Of a DNA stretch of 64,000 nt, positions 44,328 to 52,764 are shown piece by piece. Below the pieces are notes generated by a model, which searched no databases, was not told the DNA's origin, and was given only the letters and a program-made list of their open reading frames with translations. The first letter of the stretch is position 1, and each line of letters starts with the position of its first letter. The translations under genes were made by a program, and so were the position numbers. Source of the stretch: Roseateles depolymerans (GTDB lineage Bacteria > Pseudomonadota > Gammaproteobacteria > Burkholderiales > Burkholderiaceae_C); contig NZ_QUMT01000003.1 of assembly GCF_003387155.1 (NCBI RefSeq), positions 770,233-834,232 on the forward strand, read 5' to 3'.

Positions 44328-44897
44328 ATGACCACCGCCCGCTCCACCTTCCAGCCCGCCAAGGTCTCCAAAACCCGGTACGACGGCTTCGCCATGCTGC
44401 TGCACTGGGTGCTGGCCGTGGCCATCATCGGCGCCTTCGGCGTCGGTCTGTACATGACCGACCTGCCGATCTCGCCCACCCGGCTCAAGCTGTACAACTG
44501 GCACAAATGGGCCGGTGTGACCATCCTGGCGGTCTCGGCCCTGCGACTGCTGTGGCGCCTGACCCACCGCCCGCCGGCCGACCTGCCGATGCCGGCCTGG
44601 CAAGCCCGTGCCGCGCACCTGGTGCACGGCCTGCTGTACCTGGCGTTTTTTGCGGTGCCGCTGAGCGGCTGGGCCTACAGCTCGGCCGCCGGTTTCCCGG
44701 TGGTGTGGTTCGGCGTGCTGCCGCTGCCCAACCTGGTGGCGCCGGACAAGGAACTGGCCCACACCCTGAAGGAAGCCCATGAGCTGCTGGCCTACGGCCT
44801 GGCCGCCCTGGTGCTGGCCCACCTGGGTGCGGTGGTCAAGCACATGGTGCTGGACCGGGACGGCCTGCTGCAACGCATGCTGCCCGGCCGCGGCTGA
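44328..44897 (+). CDS. Cytochrome b561
   Basis: 189 residues from ATG 44328. Four transmembrane helices with the haem-ligand histidines of bacterial b561: LLHWVLAV near 24, WHKWAGVTIL near 63, LVHGLLYLAFF near 103 and HLGAVVKH near 165-172. It moves electrons between quinol and a periplasmic partner or oxygen species. The two YceI genes downstream (37 and 52 base gaps) complete a b561-YceI-YceI unit, a frequent arrangement in proteobacteria connected with isoprenoid-quinone or redox chemistry in the periplasm. Confidence 0.92.
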   Translation: MTTARSTFQPAKVSKTRYDGFAMLLHWVLAVAIIGAFGVGLYMTDLPISPTRLKLYNWHKWAGVTILAVSALRLLWRLTHRPPADLPMPAWQARAAHLVHGLLYLAFFAVPLSGWAYSSAAGFPVVWFGVLPLPNLVAPDKELAHTLKEAHELLAYGLAALVLAHLGAVVKHMVLDRDGLLQRMLPGRG

Positions 44898-44933
44898 CAT
44901 CTCTCCTCCGACCCTTTTTCATCGAGGTCTTCC

Positions 44934-45614
44934 ATGCAAGCACGTCTGACCCAAGGTCTGTCCTCCCGTCTGGCCACGTCCCTGTCCGTGACCGCCCTGG
45001 CCCTGGCCAGCGCCGCCCTGATGCTGTCGGCCGCGCCGGTCATGGCCCAGTCCAAGCCCGCGGTCAAGCCGGCCGCCAGCGCCCCCGCCGCAGCCCCTGC
45101 GGCAGCGCCCGCCGCCGCCAAGCTGGTGCCCGCCGGCAGCGACATCAGCTTCACCTTCAAGCAGATGGGCGTGCCGGTGGACGGCCACTTCAAGCGGTTT
45201 GACGCCCAGCTCGCCTTCGACCCGAAGAAGCCGGAAGCCGGCAAGGTGTCGCTGGCCATCGACCTCTCCGCCGCCACCCTGGGCGACCCGCAGTTCGACG
45301 CCGAACTGGTCAAGCCGGAATGGTTCAACTCGAAGAAGGTGCCGCAGGCCACCTTCCAGTCCACCAGCATCAAGGCGCTGGGCGGCGGCAAGTTCGAAGC
45401 GGCCGGCAAGCTGAGCATCAAGGGCCAGGTGCGCGATGTCGTTGTGCCGGTGACGCTGACCCAGGCCGCCGGCACCACCACCGCCGCCGGCGTGGTGGCC
45501 ATCAAGCGCCTGGACTACAACATCGGCGACGGCGAATGGAAGGACACCTCCATGGTTGCCAACGATGTGCAGGTGAAGTTCAAGCTGGCCTTCACCGGCG
45601 TGGCGCCGCTCTGA
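44934..45614 (+). CDS. YceI-family periplasmic lipid-binding protein (first)
   Basis: 226 residues. A signal peptide ends at about VMAQ (38), followed by a Pro/Ala linker (KPAASAPAAAPAAAPAAA) that is unusual in length, then a lipocalin-like YceI barrel with SDISFTFKQMGVPVDGHFKRF, PEWFNSKKVPQATFQST and the closing VQVKFKLAF strand. YceI proteins bind polyisoprenoids or ubiquinone-like lipids in the family members of known structure. Placed between b561 and a second YceI gene. Confidence 0.92.
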   Translation: MQARLTQGLSSRLATSLSVTALALASAALMLSAAPVMAQSKPAVKPAASAPAAAPAAAPAAAKLVPAGSDISFTFKQMGVPVDGHFKRFDAQLAFDPKKPEAGKVSLAIDLSAATLGDPQFDAELVKPEWFNSKKVPQATFQSTSIKALGGGKFEAAGKLSIKGQVRDVVVPVTLTQAAGTTTAAGVVAIKRLDYNIGDGEWKDTSMVANDVQVKFKLAFTGVAPL

Positions 45615-45666
45615 GCGCCCGACTGATTTCCGTTTCTTCCACCCACCCTTCAACCAAGACCCCATC

Positions 45667-46236
45667 ATGAAAAAAGCACTGATCCTTGCTTCCCTGCTGG
45701 CCCTGGGCGCTGCTGCGCAGGCCGAGACCGCCACCTACAAGATCGACCCGACGCACACCAACGCGACCTTCGAGATCCTGCACTTCGGCACCTCGACCAA
45801 CCGCGCCCGCTTCGACAAGAAGGAAGGCACGGTGGAATTCGACCGCGCTGGCAAGTCCGGCAAGGTGGACATCACCTTCGACATGACCGGCATCAACAGC
45901 GGCACCCCCGCTTTCGACAAGCACCTGTCGGGCAAGGACTTCTTCGACGTGGCCACCTACCCCACGGTGAAGTTCGTCGGTGACAAGTTCAGCTTCAACG
46001 GCGACAAGGTCACGACCGTGGCCGGCGAGCTGACCATGAAGGGCAAGACCGCTCCGGTCACCCTGAAGGCCATCAACTTCAACTGCTACCAGAACCCGAT
46101 GCTCAAGCGTGAAGTCTGCGGCGGCGACTTCGAAACCGTGATCGATCGCACGCAGTGGGGCATCGACTACGGTCTGGCCTATGGCTTCTCCAAGGAAGTC
46201 AAGATCGTGATCCAGGTCGAAGCCGTCAAGCAGTAA
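45667..46236 (+). CDS. YceI-family periplasmic lipid-binding protein (second)
   Basis: 189 residues, the standard YceI length. Signal peptide ends at AAQA (about 19). Conserved blocks are YKIDPTHTNATFEILHFG, FDKHLSGKDFFDVATYP, FVGDKFSFNGDKV and the C-terminal FGRTQWGIDYG-like DRTQWGIDYGLAYG. A cysteine pair (NCYQNPMLKREVCGGDF) is typical. It ends the operon, followed by a terminator at 46281. Confidence 0.94.
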   Translation: MKKALILASLLALGAAAQAETATYKIDPTHTNATFEILHFGTSTNRARFDKKEGTVEFDRAGKSGKVDITFDMTGINSGTPAFDKHLSGKDFFDVATYPTVKFVGDKFSFNGDKVTTVAGELTMKGKTAPVTLKAINFNCYQNPMLKREVCGGDFETVIDRTQWGIDYGLAYGFSKEVKIVIQVEAVKQ

Positions 46237-46280
46237 GGCGGGCAACGGGGGCACCACCCGGCCCCCGAGACCTTCCACGA

Positions 46281-46309
46281 CGCCCCGGTCCTCCGGGGCG
46301 TTTGTATTT
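46281..46309 (+). terminator. Rho-independent terminator of the b561-YceI operon
   Basis: CGCCCCGG (46281-46288) and CCGGGGCG (46293-46300) form an eight-base-pair stem with a TCCT loop, followed by TTTGTATTT. It lies 45 bases after the second YceI stop. Confidence 0.85.
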
Positions 46310-46445
46310 GGGGCCCGCGCGTTCCGCCCCTCCGCTTTGTCGCGGATCCGCGCAGTTCATGCCGCCTCCCTCACCGTGTGTCGCCCCCTGGGGCCGACCG
46401 CCGCAGGACTTGCGTACAGTGCGAAGGCATCAGACAGGTCCGCCC

Positions 46446-47966
46446 ATGAACGCCCCAACGTCCGCCCCACTCACCCCCGCCCAGCGCTGGCAGCAGTTCT
46501 CTCGCAATGCCGAGCAGGGCTTCCACGCCTACGCCAGCTGGCTGGTCTCCATCACCTGGCGGCGGTTCTTCGTGATGTCGGTGCTGCTGGTCATCGGCGC
46601 CAACATCCTGCAGGGCATCCCCCCGTTTTCGTTCAGCTGGCGGGTGGCGGAAGAGGTCGAGCAGGCCCCCAAGCGTGCGCCCAAGCCGGCCAAGCCGGCC
46701 AAGCCCGCCAAGCCGGTGGAGCAAGCCCCGCCGGCCCCCACCGCGCCGGTGAATGGGTCCAGCGACGCCCAGTCCGCAGGCCACGACACCAGCCGGGATG
46801 CCAAGGGCGAGCCCAAGGGGGAAGAGGGCCTTCGCTATGAGGTCCAGATCGACAGCAAGGGTGTGCGCATCGTGCCCCGGGGCGCGGCGGCCGCCACCGA
46901 GAGCGCGTCCAGCGCCTCCGCAGCCGCCAGCGGCGCCCAGGCCAGCAGCAGCTCAGACCTGCCGGTGGTGGACATCCGCATCCCCAATGAAAAGCAGCGC
47001 GAAGCCGTGCGGGAGGCCGTGGAAGACGCCAAGCGCGCCCTGCAGGAAGCCGCCGAGGACGCCCGCCAGGCCCAGGCCGATGCGCAGGAAGCCCGCCGCG
47101 AGCTGGAAGCCGCCCGCGAAGGCAATGCCGACGAGTCCGGGCAGGACGCCATCGACGAGCCCAAGGTCCGCTATCGCCGGGTGCACCTGGGCGACTTCCT
47201 GGACAAGCTGGCGATGATCATCGTGCTGGCCTCGGCGGTGATCAAGGCCACCTACAAGGGCCGCATCCAGGCCGAAGCCAAGGCCGCCCAGGCAACCGAG
47301 ACGGCGGAGGCGGAGTCCCTGCGCCGCCAGGTGGTGGAAGCCCGCATGGCCGCCATGCAGGCCCAGGTGGAGCCGCACTTCCTGTTCAACACCCTGGCCT
47401 CCATCGACCACCTGATCGAGACCGACCCGCCCCGCGCCTCGCAGATGCAGCGCAACCTGATCGCCCTGCTGCGGGCCTCCATGCCCACCATGCGCGAGGC
47501 CAATGCCAACGGCGGCGTGCGGGAACTGGGCCGGGAAATGGCGGTGATCCGCCCCTACCTGGACATCCTGCAGATGCGCATGGAAGAGCGGCTGCAGCCC
47601 GAGATCCTGGTGCCGGACGGCCTGCTGTCGGCGGAATTCCCGCCCATGATGATCCAGGGCCTGGTGGAGAACGCCATCAAGCACGGCCTGGAGCCCAAGG
47701 CCGAGGGCGGCAGCCTGAAGATCAAGGCGGAAGTGGTGCACGGCAAGCTGTCGGTCACCGTCGCCGACACCGGCCTGGGCTTCGGCCGGGCGGCCACCGC
47801 CGGCACCGGCGTGGGCCTGGCCAATATCCGGGAGCGGCTGTCCCTGCTCTACGGCAAGGCCGCCAGCCTGACCGTGGCCGAGAACCAGCCCAGCGGCACC
47901 ATCGTCACCATCACGGTCCCCTACAAGACCGCCCACGTCCATCAGGAACAAGGAGTGCATGCATGA
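46446..47966 (+). CDS. LytS/AlgZ-type sensor histidine kinase
   Basis: 506 residues from ATG 46446; the frame open to 46155 is a high-GC artefact. One membrane helix near 40-57 (FFVMSVLLVIGANILQGI) precedes a Lys-Pro-Ala repeat stretch (nine-base repeats at about 46680-46720), a long coiled coil (about 180-225), a second membrane helix near 255-270, and the His_kinase core with His311 in VEPHFLFNTLASIDHL and an HATPase domain (LVENAIKHGLEPK, DTGLGFG). Such kinases pair with LytTR regulators; one lies two genes downstream. A small membrane protein gene overlaps the stop codon by four bases. Confidence 0.9.
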   Translation: MNAPTSAPLTPAQRWQQFSRNAEQGFHAYASWLVSITWRRFFVMSVLLVIGANILQGIPPFSFSWRVAEEVEQAPKRAPKPAKPAKPAKPVEQAPPAPTAPVNGSSDAQSAGHDTSRDAKGEPKGEEGLRYEVQIDSKGVRIVPRGAAAATESASSASAAASGAQASSSSDLPVVDIRIPNEKQREAVREAVEDAKRALQEAAEDARQAQADAQEARRELEAAREGNADESGQDAIDEPKVRYRRVHLGDFLDKLAMIIVLASAVIKATYKGRIQAEAKAAQATETAEAESLRRQVVEARMAAMQAQVEPHFLFNTLASIDHLIETDPPRASQMQRNLIALLRASMPTMREANANGGVRELGREMAVIRPYLDILQMRMEERLQPEILVPDGLLSAEFPPMMIQGLVENAIKHGLEPKAEGGSLKIKAEVVHGKLSVTVADTGLGFGRAATAGTGVGLANIRERLSLLYGKAASLTVAENQPSGTIVTITVPYKTAHVHQEQGVHA

Positions 47967-48406
47967 AAACCTTCTTCAAGCTGTTGCTGGCCCTCGGCCT
48001 GGTGATGGTGCTGACCTCGGTGGCCCTGGGCGTGGTGGCCTTCGGCGTGCTCAATGATGCCGATGGCGTGCACCTGGTGATCAACGGCCATGAATGGACC
48101 GGCGAAGCGCTGGACATGGCCGACGGCTTCACCGTCTTCCTGTCCCTGATCCTGTGCGGCCTGGTGCTGTGCGTGACCATTCCGCTGGTGCTGCTGCTGG
48201 GCCTGGGGCTGCCGCTGCTGCTGCTGGGGGGACTGGCGCTGCTGGCGGTGGCCGCGGTGCTGGGCGCCGGGGCCTTGCTGGGCTCACCGCTGCTGCTGGT
48301 GGTGCTGGTGGTCTGGTTGCTGATGCGGGACCGGTCTCCGAAAGCCGGTCGCCGGGCCCGCCGCGGCGACACGGCCGCGGTGCAGGAACCGACCCTGCCG
48401 GCCTGA
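47963..48406 (+). CDS. Hypothetical membrane protein between kinase and LytTR regulator
   Basis: 147 residues starting in the kinase stop codon (ATGA overlap). A signal-like first helix (LLLALGLVMVLTSVALGVVAF) is followed by a short polar loop and a very Leu/Gly-rich membrane region (about 60-122, ILCGLVLCVTIPLVLLLGLG and onward), ending in a basic tail. Coupling to the kinase suggests an accessory or output membrane component; function unknown. Confidence 0.75.
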   Translation: MKTFFKLLLALGLVMVLTSVALGVVAFGVLNDADGVHLVINGHEWTGEALDMADGFTVFLSLILCGLVLCVTIPLVLLLGLGLPLLLLGGLALLAVAAVLGAGALLGSPLLLVVLVVWLLMRDRSPKAGRRARRGDTAAVQEPTLPA

Positions 48407-48481
48407 GGCGCCCCCTGCCCAGCGGCGCGCTTCAGTAGTGGCCCGCTGTCCGCGTCCCCCACCCTTCTCTACCATTGCGCC

Positions 48482-49303
48482 ATGAGTACACCCAACGCCC
48501 CCCGCGCCGTCCTGGCGGATGATGAACGGCTGATGCGCGAGCAACTGCGCAGCCGCATTGCCGAAGTCTGGCCCGAGCTGCAGATCGTCGGTGAAGCCAA
48601 GAACGGCCTGGAAGCCGTGGAGCTGACCCGCGAACTCAAGCCGGACCTGGTGTTCCTGGACATCCGCATGCCGGGTCTGACCGGTGTGGAAGCCGCCCGC
48701 CAGATTGCCCAGTTGCCCGACGATGACGACTGGGCGGTGCCCGAGATCGTCTTCATCACCGCCTACGACCAGTACGCCGTGGAGGCCTTCGAGCAGGGCG
48801 TGTGCGACTATGTGCTCAAGCCCGCCGAGCGCGAGCGCCTGGCGGTGACGGTGGAGCGTATCCGCAAGCGGCTGGCGCAGCGCAGCGGCGAAGCCGAGCC
48901 GGACGGCCCGTCCCAGGGCACGCTGCAGCAGCTGCTGCACAACCTGTCAGCCCGGGTGAATCCGCAGTCGGCCCCGCGTTACCTGCAATGGATCCAGGCC
49001 TCCGTCGGCCAGACCATCCAGATGATCCCGGTGGAGGACGTGCTGTTCTTCATCAGCGACGAAAAATACACCCGGGTGCAGACGCCGACGGTCGAGGCCC
49101 TGATCCGCAAGCCGATCAAGGAACTGGTGGACGAGCTGGACCCGGCCGTGTTCTGGCAGATCCACCGCTCCACCCTGGTCAACGTGAAGGCCATCAACGG
49201 CATCACCCGCGACTTCCGCGGCCGCCAGCTGGTGGGCGTGCGCGGGCTGGACGAGAAGCTGGAAGTCAGCCGCAGCTACACGCATCTGTTCAAGGGGATG
49301 TGA
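48482..49303 (+). CDS. LytTR-family response regulator
   Basis: 273 residues. The receiver (about 8-125) shows the acidic DDE at 13-15, Asp60 in LVFLDIRMPGL, the Thr in FITAYDQYAVEAFE and Lys in VLKPAERE. The LytTR DNA-binding domain (about 165-272) has IPVEDVLFFISDEKYTRV and FWQIHRSTLVNV. It is the expected partner of the LytS-type kinase at 46446, 75 bases after the intervening membrane protein. Convergent with the ligase gene, six bases apart. Confidence 0.94.
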   Translation: MSTPNAPRAVLADDERLMREQLRSRIAEVWPELQIVGEAKNGLEAVELTRELKPDLVFLDIRMPGLTGVEAARQIAQLPDDDDWAVPEIVFITAYDQYAVEAFEQGVCDYVLKPAERERLAVTVERIRKRLAQRSGEAEPDGPSQGTLQQLLHNLSARVNPQSAPRYLQWIQASVGQTIQMIPVEDVLFFISDEKYTRVQTPTVEALIRKPIKELVDELDPAVFWQIHRSTLVNVKAINGITRDFRGRQLVGVRGLDEKLEVSRSYTHLFKGM

Positions 49304-49309
49304 GGCGAC

Positions 49310-51970
49310 TCAGCGTCCCGTCGAAGGCCCAAAGCGCGACGGCAGGTAGGAGCGGCGCGGCGGCGACGGGCGCCGGTCGTCATGCTCATGGTCGTCGCCC
49401 GCAAAGCGGGTTTCCAGCGCCTCTTCCTCGTCCGGCTGCTCACCCTTCTTGAGGCGCCGTGACGGCGTGCGCAGCCCCAGGGCCAGCGCCAGCATCGCGT
49501 AGAACAGGAAGCCGATGCGCGGGGCGTCGATCAAGCTGTCGAACAGCCCCACGATCATGAACGCGGCCAGTGCCCCTGCGGTGGCCGGTGCCAGCGGATG
49601 CCGCCGTGCGGCGCCCAGGGTGCAGCGCCACAGGGCGCTGGCCACCAGGCCCAGCCACAGCGCCAGGCCGATCACGCCCTGCGCGAACAGCACATGCAGC
49701 GGCAGGCTCTTCTCGTGGAAGGGCATGTGGACCCGGTCACTGGAGAAGAACCAGCGGGCCATGCCCTGACTGAAATCCCCATTGCGAAGCAGCGACCCGT
49801 GCTGGCTGTCGGCCAGTTCCACCGAGCGCAGCTCCACCAGCGAGCCGCGCCAGTTCAGCGCCACCGCAGCCGTCAGTTGACGCGGCATCCAGCGGCTGCC
49901 GCCGAAGTCGTCCGGGGCCTTGCCCAGCGGCAGCCGCACCACCTGCCATGCACCGCCCTGCGGCTCGATCTCCACCTGGCGGTCCAGGCAGCGCAGCGGA
50001 TAGAGCAGATGCTTCTCGCAGACTTCCACCCGCAGCTGGGTGTGCTGACGGGTGCGCAGCACCACCGCGGCCGCCACGTCGCCGCCCACGGCGCTGACGC
50101 GCTGGCTGAGGCGGTACAGCTCGCCGCTGCCCATCGTGTGCAGGCCACTGGTGAGGGTGACGGTCGGTGTGGGGACGGCCGGGAAGCCGGCGCTGTCCAG
50201 CGCGCCCGGCACCGCGTCGGTGGCCGGCGGATTCCAGCGGTGGTCCCCGACGCGCGCCTCGAAGGGCCCCTGGTTGGCGAAGCTCGCCGCGAAGCGGCCG
50301 GTGCCCTGGCCCAGCAGCCAGGCATCCATGCCCTTGAGCAGGCTCATGCTCAGGCTCCAATGGTCCAGCCGGCCTTCCAGGTCCTGCTGTCCGGTGGACA
50401 GCCGGTGGCCGATATAGCCGCCGCCGCCCAGGGACGCCACCACGCCGCACACCAGCAGGCAGGCCGTCCACAACATGCCGCGGACCCGCCAGCTGGCCTC
50501 GCGCACCGCATCGGCCGGACGCACCGGCCATTGCACGGCCAGCCAGGCCAGGCCCAGCAGCAGCAGCACGGCGGCGGTGGCGATCAGGTCCTTGCCCTCG
50601 CTCCACTGGGCCGCCACCAGCCAGGTCGCCGCCAGCGACGACAGCCAGCCGGCCGCCAGCAGGAAGGATTGCCCGGCCCACACCACGCCGCGGCGCCACA
50701 GGCCACACAGCGTCAGCGTGAACAGCACCACCACCAGTTCCACCGCATAGGACAGCTTGGGCACCTGGTCGATCAGCAGGAAGCCGGCACCGGCCAGCGC
50801 CAGGGCCACCAACAAGGCACCGCCCAGCAAGGTCCGGTGCTGGCCCACCGGCCAGGTGCCGCGGCGCGGCGGCATGGCCACCCACAGGCCCACGCTGACG
50901 GCCAGCGCCACGAGCGCCCGGTAGCCCCCGGCGCCAAACAGCACCCAGGCGGCCAGGGCCACCCCGGTCAGCACGGCCAGCGACGACCGCAGCGGCAGTG
51001 CCGCATCCCCCGGCAACTGGCCCGGTGCGGCCGCGCCGTCCTCCGGCCGTCCGTGACGGCGCTGCACCGCCCACAGCAGCGCGCACAGCGCCAGGCCCAC
51101 CGGCACCGCCAGATAGACGCCGCGGGAGAAGGTGGTGAGACAGGCATAAAACCCGAGCAGCAGGACGCCGAGCGCCGCGGCAAACCGCCACGGCCGACGC
51201 TCGCAGAGCATCCACAGCAGGGCCATCGGCATGCTCAGCGCCAGGCACCCGTCCAGCGCCGCGCCGCCCACATGCATTTCCCAGAACCAGGAAGTGGTGC
51301 GGTAGTCGGTGGAGAAATCCAGCAGCCCGGTGTAGATGAAGCGCTCCCACATCGCGCCGACCGAGGCAAAGACCAGCACCAGCACCCAGGCGCCGCGGCT
51401 GAGCCGCAGCACGGCGGCCGGCCGCAGGTCCGCCGCGCGCAGCCACAGCGGCAGCAGCAGCAGCACCAGGAACAGGCTCTTGCCCAGCCGCAGGCTGTTC
51501 ATCGACTCCTGGTAGCCCTGGTAGTAGCCGAATTGCAGGCCGCCGGCATGTTCCACCCCGCGCCAGATGGAGATCAGCATCGACAGTGTGAAGACCGCCA
51601 GCAGCACCCCCACCGCCGATCGCCAGCGCAGCGCGCGGTAGCGCCAGGGGACCGGGCGACGGATGGGCTCGGTGATGGCCAGCGCCAGGTAGCCTCCGGT
51701 CGCCACGGCCAGCACCAGCAGGTCCAGCTCTTCAAAACTGATCCAGCCGGTCCAGGGGGCGAAGCCGATCAGCGGCACCGCCGCCGGCAGCAGCATCGGC
51801 AGCACCTGCCAGGCCAGGAAGCTCAGCGCCGCCAGCGCCGCCCACAGGGTCAGCATCAACGGGGGATCGACGGGATAGTGATGCACCAGGGCCACGCCGG
51901 CCGTGCCGCAGGCCATCGACGCCAGCAGCGCCAGGAGGGCCGACGGCCGCAAGGGAATCATGAAGTTCAT
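49310..51970 (-). CDS. O-antigen ligase-like polytopic membrane protein
   Basis: 886 residues with about a dozen N-terminal transmembrane helices (first 490 residues), the family FSRGVYLAV motif near 279 and a large periplasmic loop beginning DLEGRLDHWSLSM, similar to the RxxxW active region of Wzy/WaaL proteins. Unusually, about 180 residues with a carbohydrate-binding-like beta pattern (SGLHTMGSGELYRLSQRV; LLRNGDFSQGMARWFF) are inserted before the last two or three helices. The C-terminus is a charged tail. Probably polymerises or ligates a surface glycan. Start overlaps the lysoplasmalogenase stop by four bases (ATGA). Confidence 0.8.
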   Translation of the reverse strand: MNFMIPLRPSALLALLASMACGTAGVALVHHYPVDPPLMLTLWAALAALSFLAWQVLPMLLPAAVPLIGFAPWTGWISFEELDLLVLAVATGGYLALAITEPIRRPVPWRYRALRWRSAVGVLLAVFTLSMLISIWRGVEHAGGLQFGYYQGYQESMNSLRLGKSLFLVLLLLPLWLRAADLRPAAVLRLSRGAWVLVLVFASVGAMWERFIYTGLLDFSTDYRTTSWFWEMHVGGAALDGCLALSMPMALLWMLCERRPWRFAAALGVLLLGFYACLTTFSRGVYLAVPVGLALCALLWAVQRRHGRPEDGAAAPGQLPGDAALPLRSSLAVLTGVALAAWVLFGAGGYRALVALAVSVGLWVAMPPRRGTWPVGQHRTLLGGALLVALALAGAGFLLIDQVPKLSYAVELVVVLFTLTLCGLWRRGVVWAGQSFLLAAGWLSSLAATWLVAAQWSEGKDLIATAAVLLLLGLAWLAVQWPVRPADAVREASWRVRGMLWTACLLVCGVVASLGGGGYIGHRLSTGQQDLEGRLDHWSLSMSLLKGMDAWLLGQGTGRFAASFANQGPFEARVGDHRWNPPATDAVPGALDSAGFPAVPTPTVTLTSGLHTMGSGELYRLSQRVSAVGGDVAAAVVLRTRQHTQLRVEVCEKHLLYPLRCLDRQVEIEPQGGAWQVVRLPLGKAPDDFGGSRWMPRQLTAAVALNWRGSLVELRSVELADSQHGSLLRNGDFSQGMARWFFSSDRVHMPFHEKSLPLHVLFAQGVIGLALWLGLVASALWRCTLGAARRHPLAPATAGALAAFMIVGLFDSLIDAPRIGFLFYAMLALALGLRTPSRRLKKGEQPDEEEALETRFAGDDHEHDDRRPSPPRRSYLPSRFGPSTGR

Positions 51971-52674
51971 GCAGCGCTCAATTCAGCTGGCCTGCCCAGG
52001 CTCTGGGCCATGCACCACTGCGCCGGCCAGTAGCTCGCCAGCACCCACAGGCTGGCTTGCGACACCGGTCCGGCAAAGCGGTCGATGGCCAGCATGGCAT
52101 CGGAAAACACAAAGAGGGTCCCGCCCCACGCCGCCCAGCGGGCGCGCAGTTCCTGCGGATCACGGACGCTGTGGCGCCACCAGGCCCAGGCCTGGGAAGC
52201 CATCAGGGTCAGGGCAACCACGTAGACCAGCACCGCCCCCTGCAGGTCGGCCGGCACGAAGGCCCAGAGCCGACCCAGCACCATGGCGGCCACCAGGCCG
52301 AAGAGCAGGAAGGGCCAGCGCACGGCGCCAAAGCGGACCCGGCTGCAGAAGCCCAGGATGTAACAGACGTGGGCGATGAGGAAGCCGATCAGGCCCGGGA
52401 CAAAGCCCGAGACCGGGAACAGCAGGGCAATGTCGCCCACGAGGGAGAACATCAGTCCCGCCAGCAGCCAGCGGGCCAGGCCCGGCGCGGCACCGCCCCG
52501 GCGCCAGGCGTGCCAGACGATCAGCAGGGTGGTCAGCGGCTTGAAGACGAAGCCCCAGGCCGCCGGCAGCTGCGGCGGCTGTGAAAGCGCCATGATGGCC
52601 AGGGAGGCACTGATCAGGGTCAGCAGGGGCAGGCTGATGGAGGTCCGTGGGACGGCGGCGGTCATGGCCGGCAT
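51967..52674 (-). CDS. Lysoplasmalogenase (YhhN/TMEM86 family)
   Basis: 235 residues from ATG 52674; ATG 52665 is an equally possible start because neither has a clear ribosome-binding site. Eight transmembrane helices carry the family motifs: FKPLTTLLI, LMFSLVGDIALLF with the conserved Gly-Asp, FLIAHVCYILGF with His, and GGTLFVFSDAMLAID with Ser-Asp near the C-terminus. These acidic residues form the active site that cleaves the vinyl-ether bond of lysoplasmalogens in characterised members. It is translationally coupled to the downstream ligase-like gene. Confidence 0.88.
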   Translation of the reverse strand: MPAMTAAVPRTSISLPLLTLISASLAIMALSQPPQLPAAWGFVFKPLTTLLIVWHAWRRGGAAPGLARWLLAGLMFSLVGDIALLFPVSGFVPGLIGFLIAHVCYILGFCSRVRFGAVRWPFLLFGLVAAMVLGRLWAFVPADLQGAVLVYVVALTLMASQAWAWWRHSVRDPQELRARWAAWGGTLFVFSDAMLAIDRFAGPVSQASLWVLASYWPAQWCMAQSLGRPAELSAA

Positions 52675-52764
52675 TTTGCCGTCCGGCAAGCACAATCACC
52701 TCGGTGACAGTGCCGGTCCTGAAAACTCTTACATCCCCGCCGGCCCGATGAGCGCGTCCGGGGG

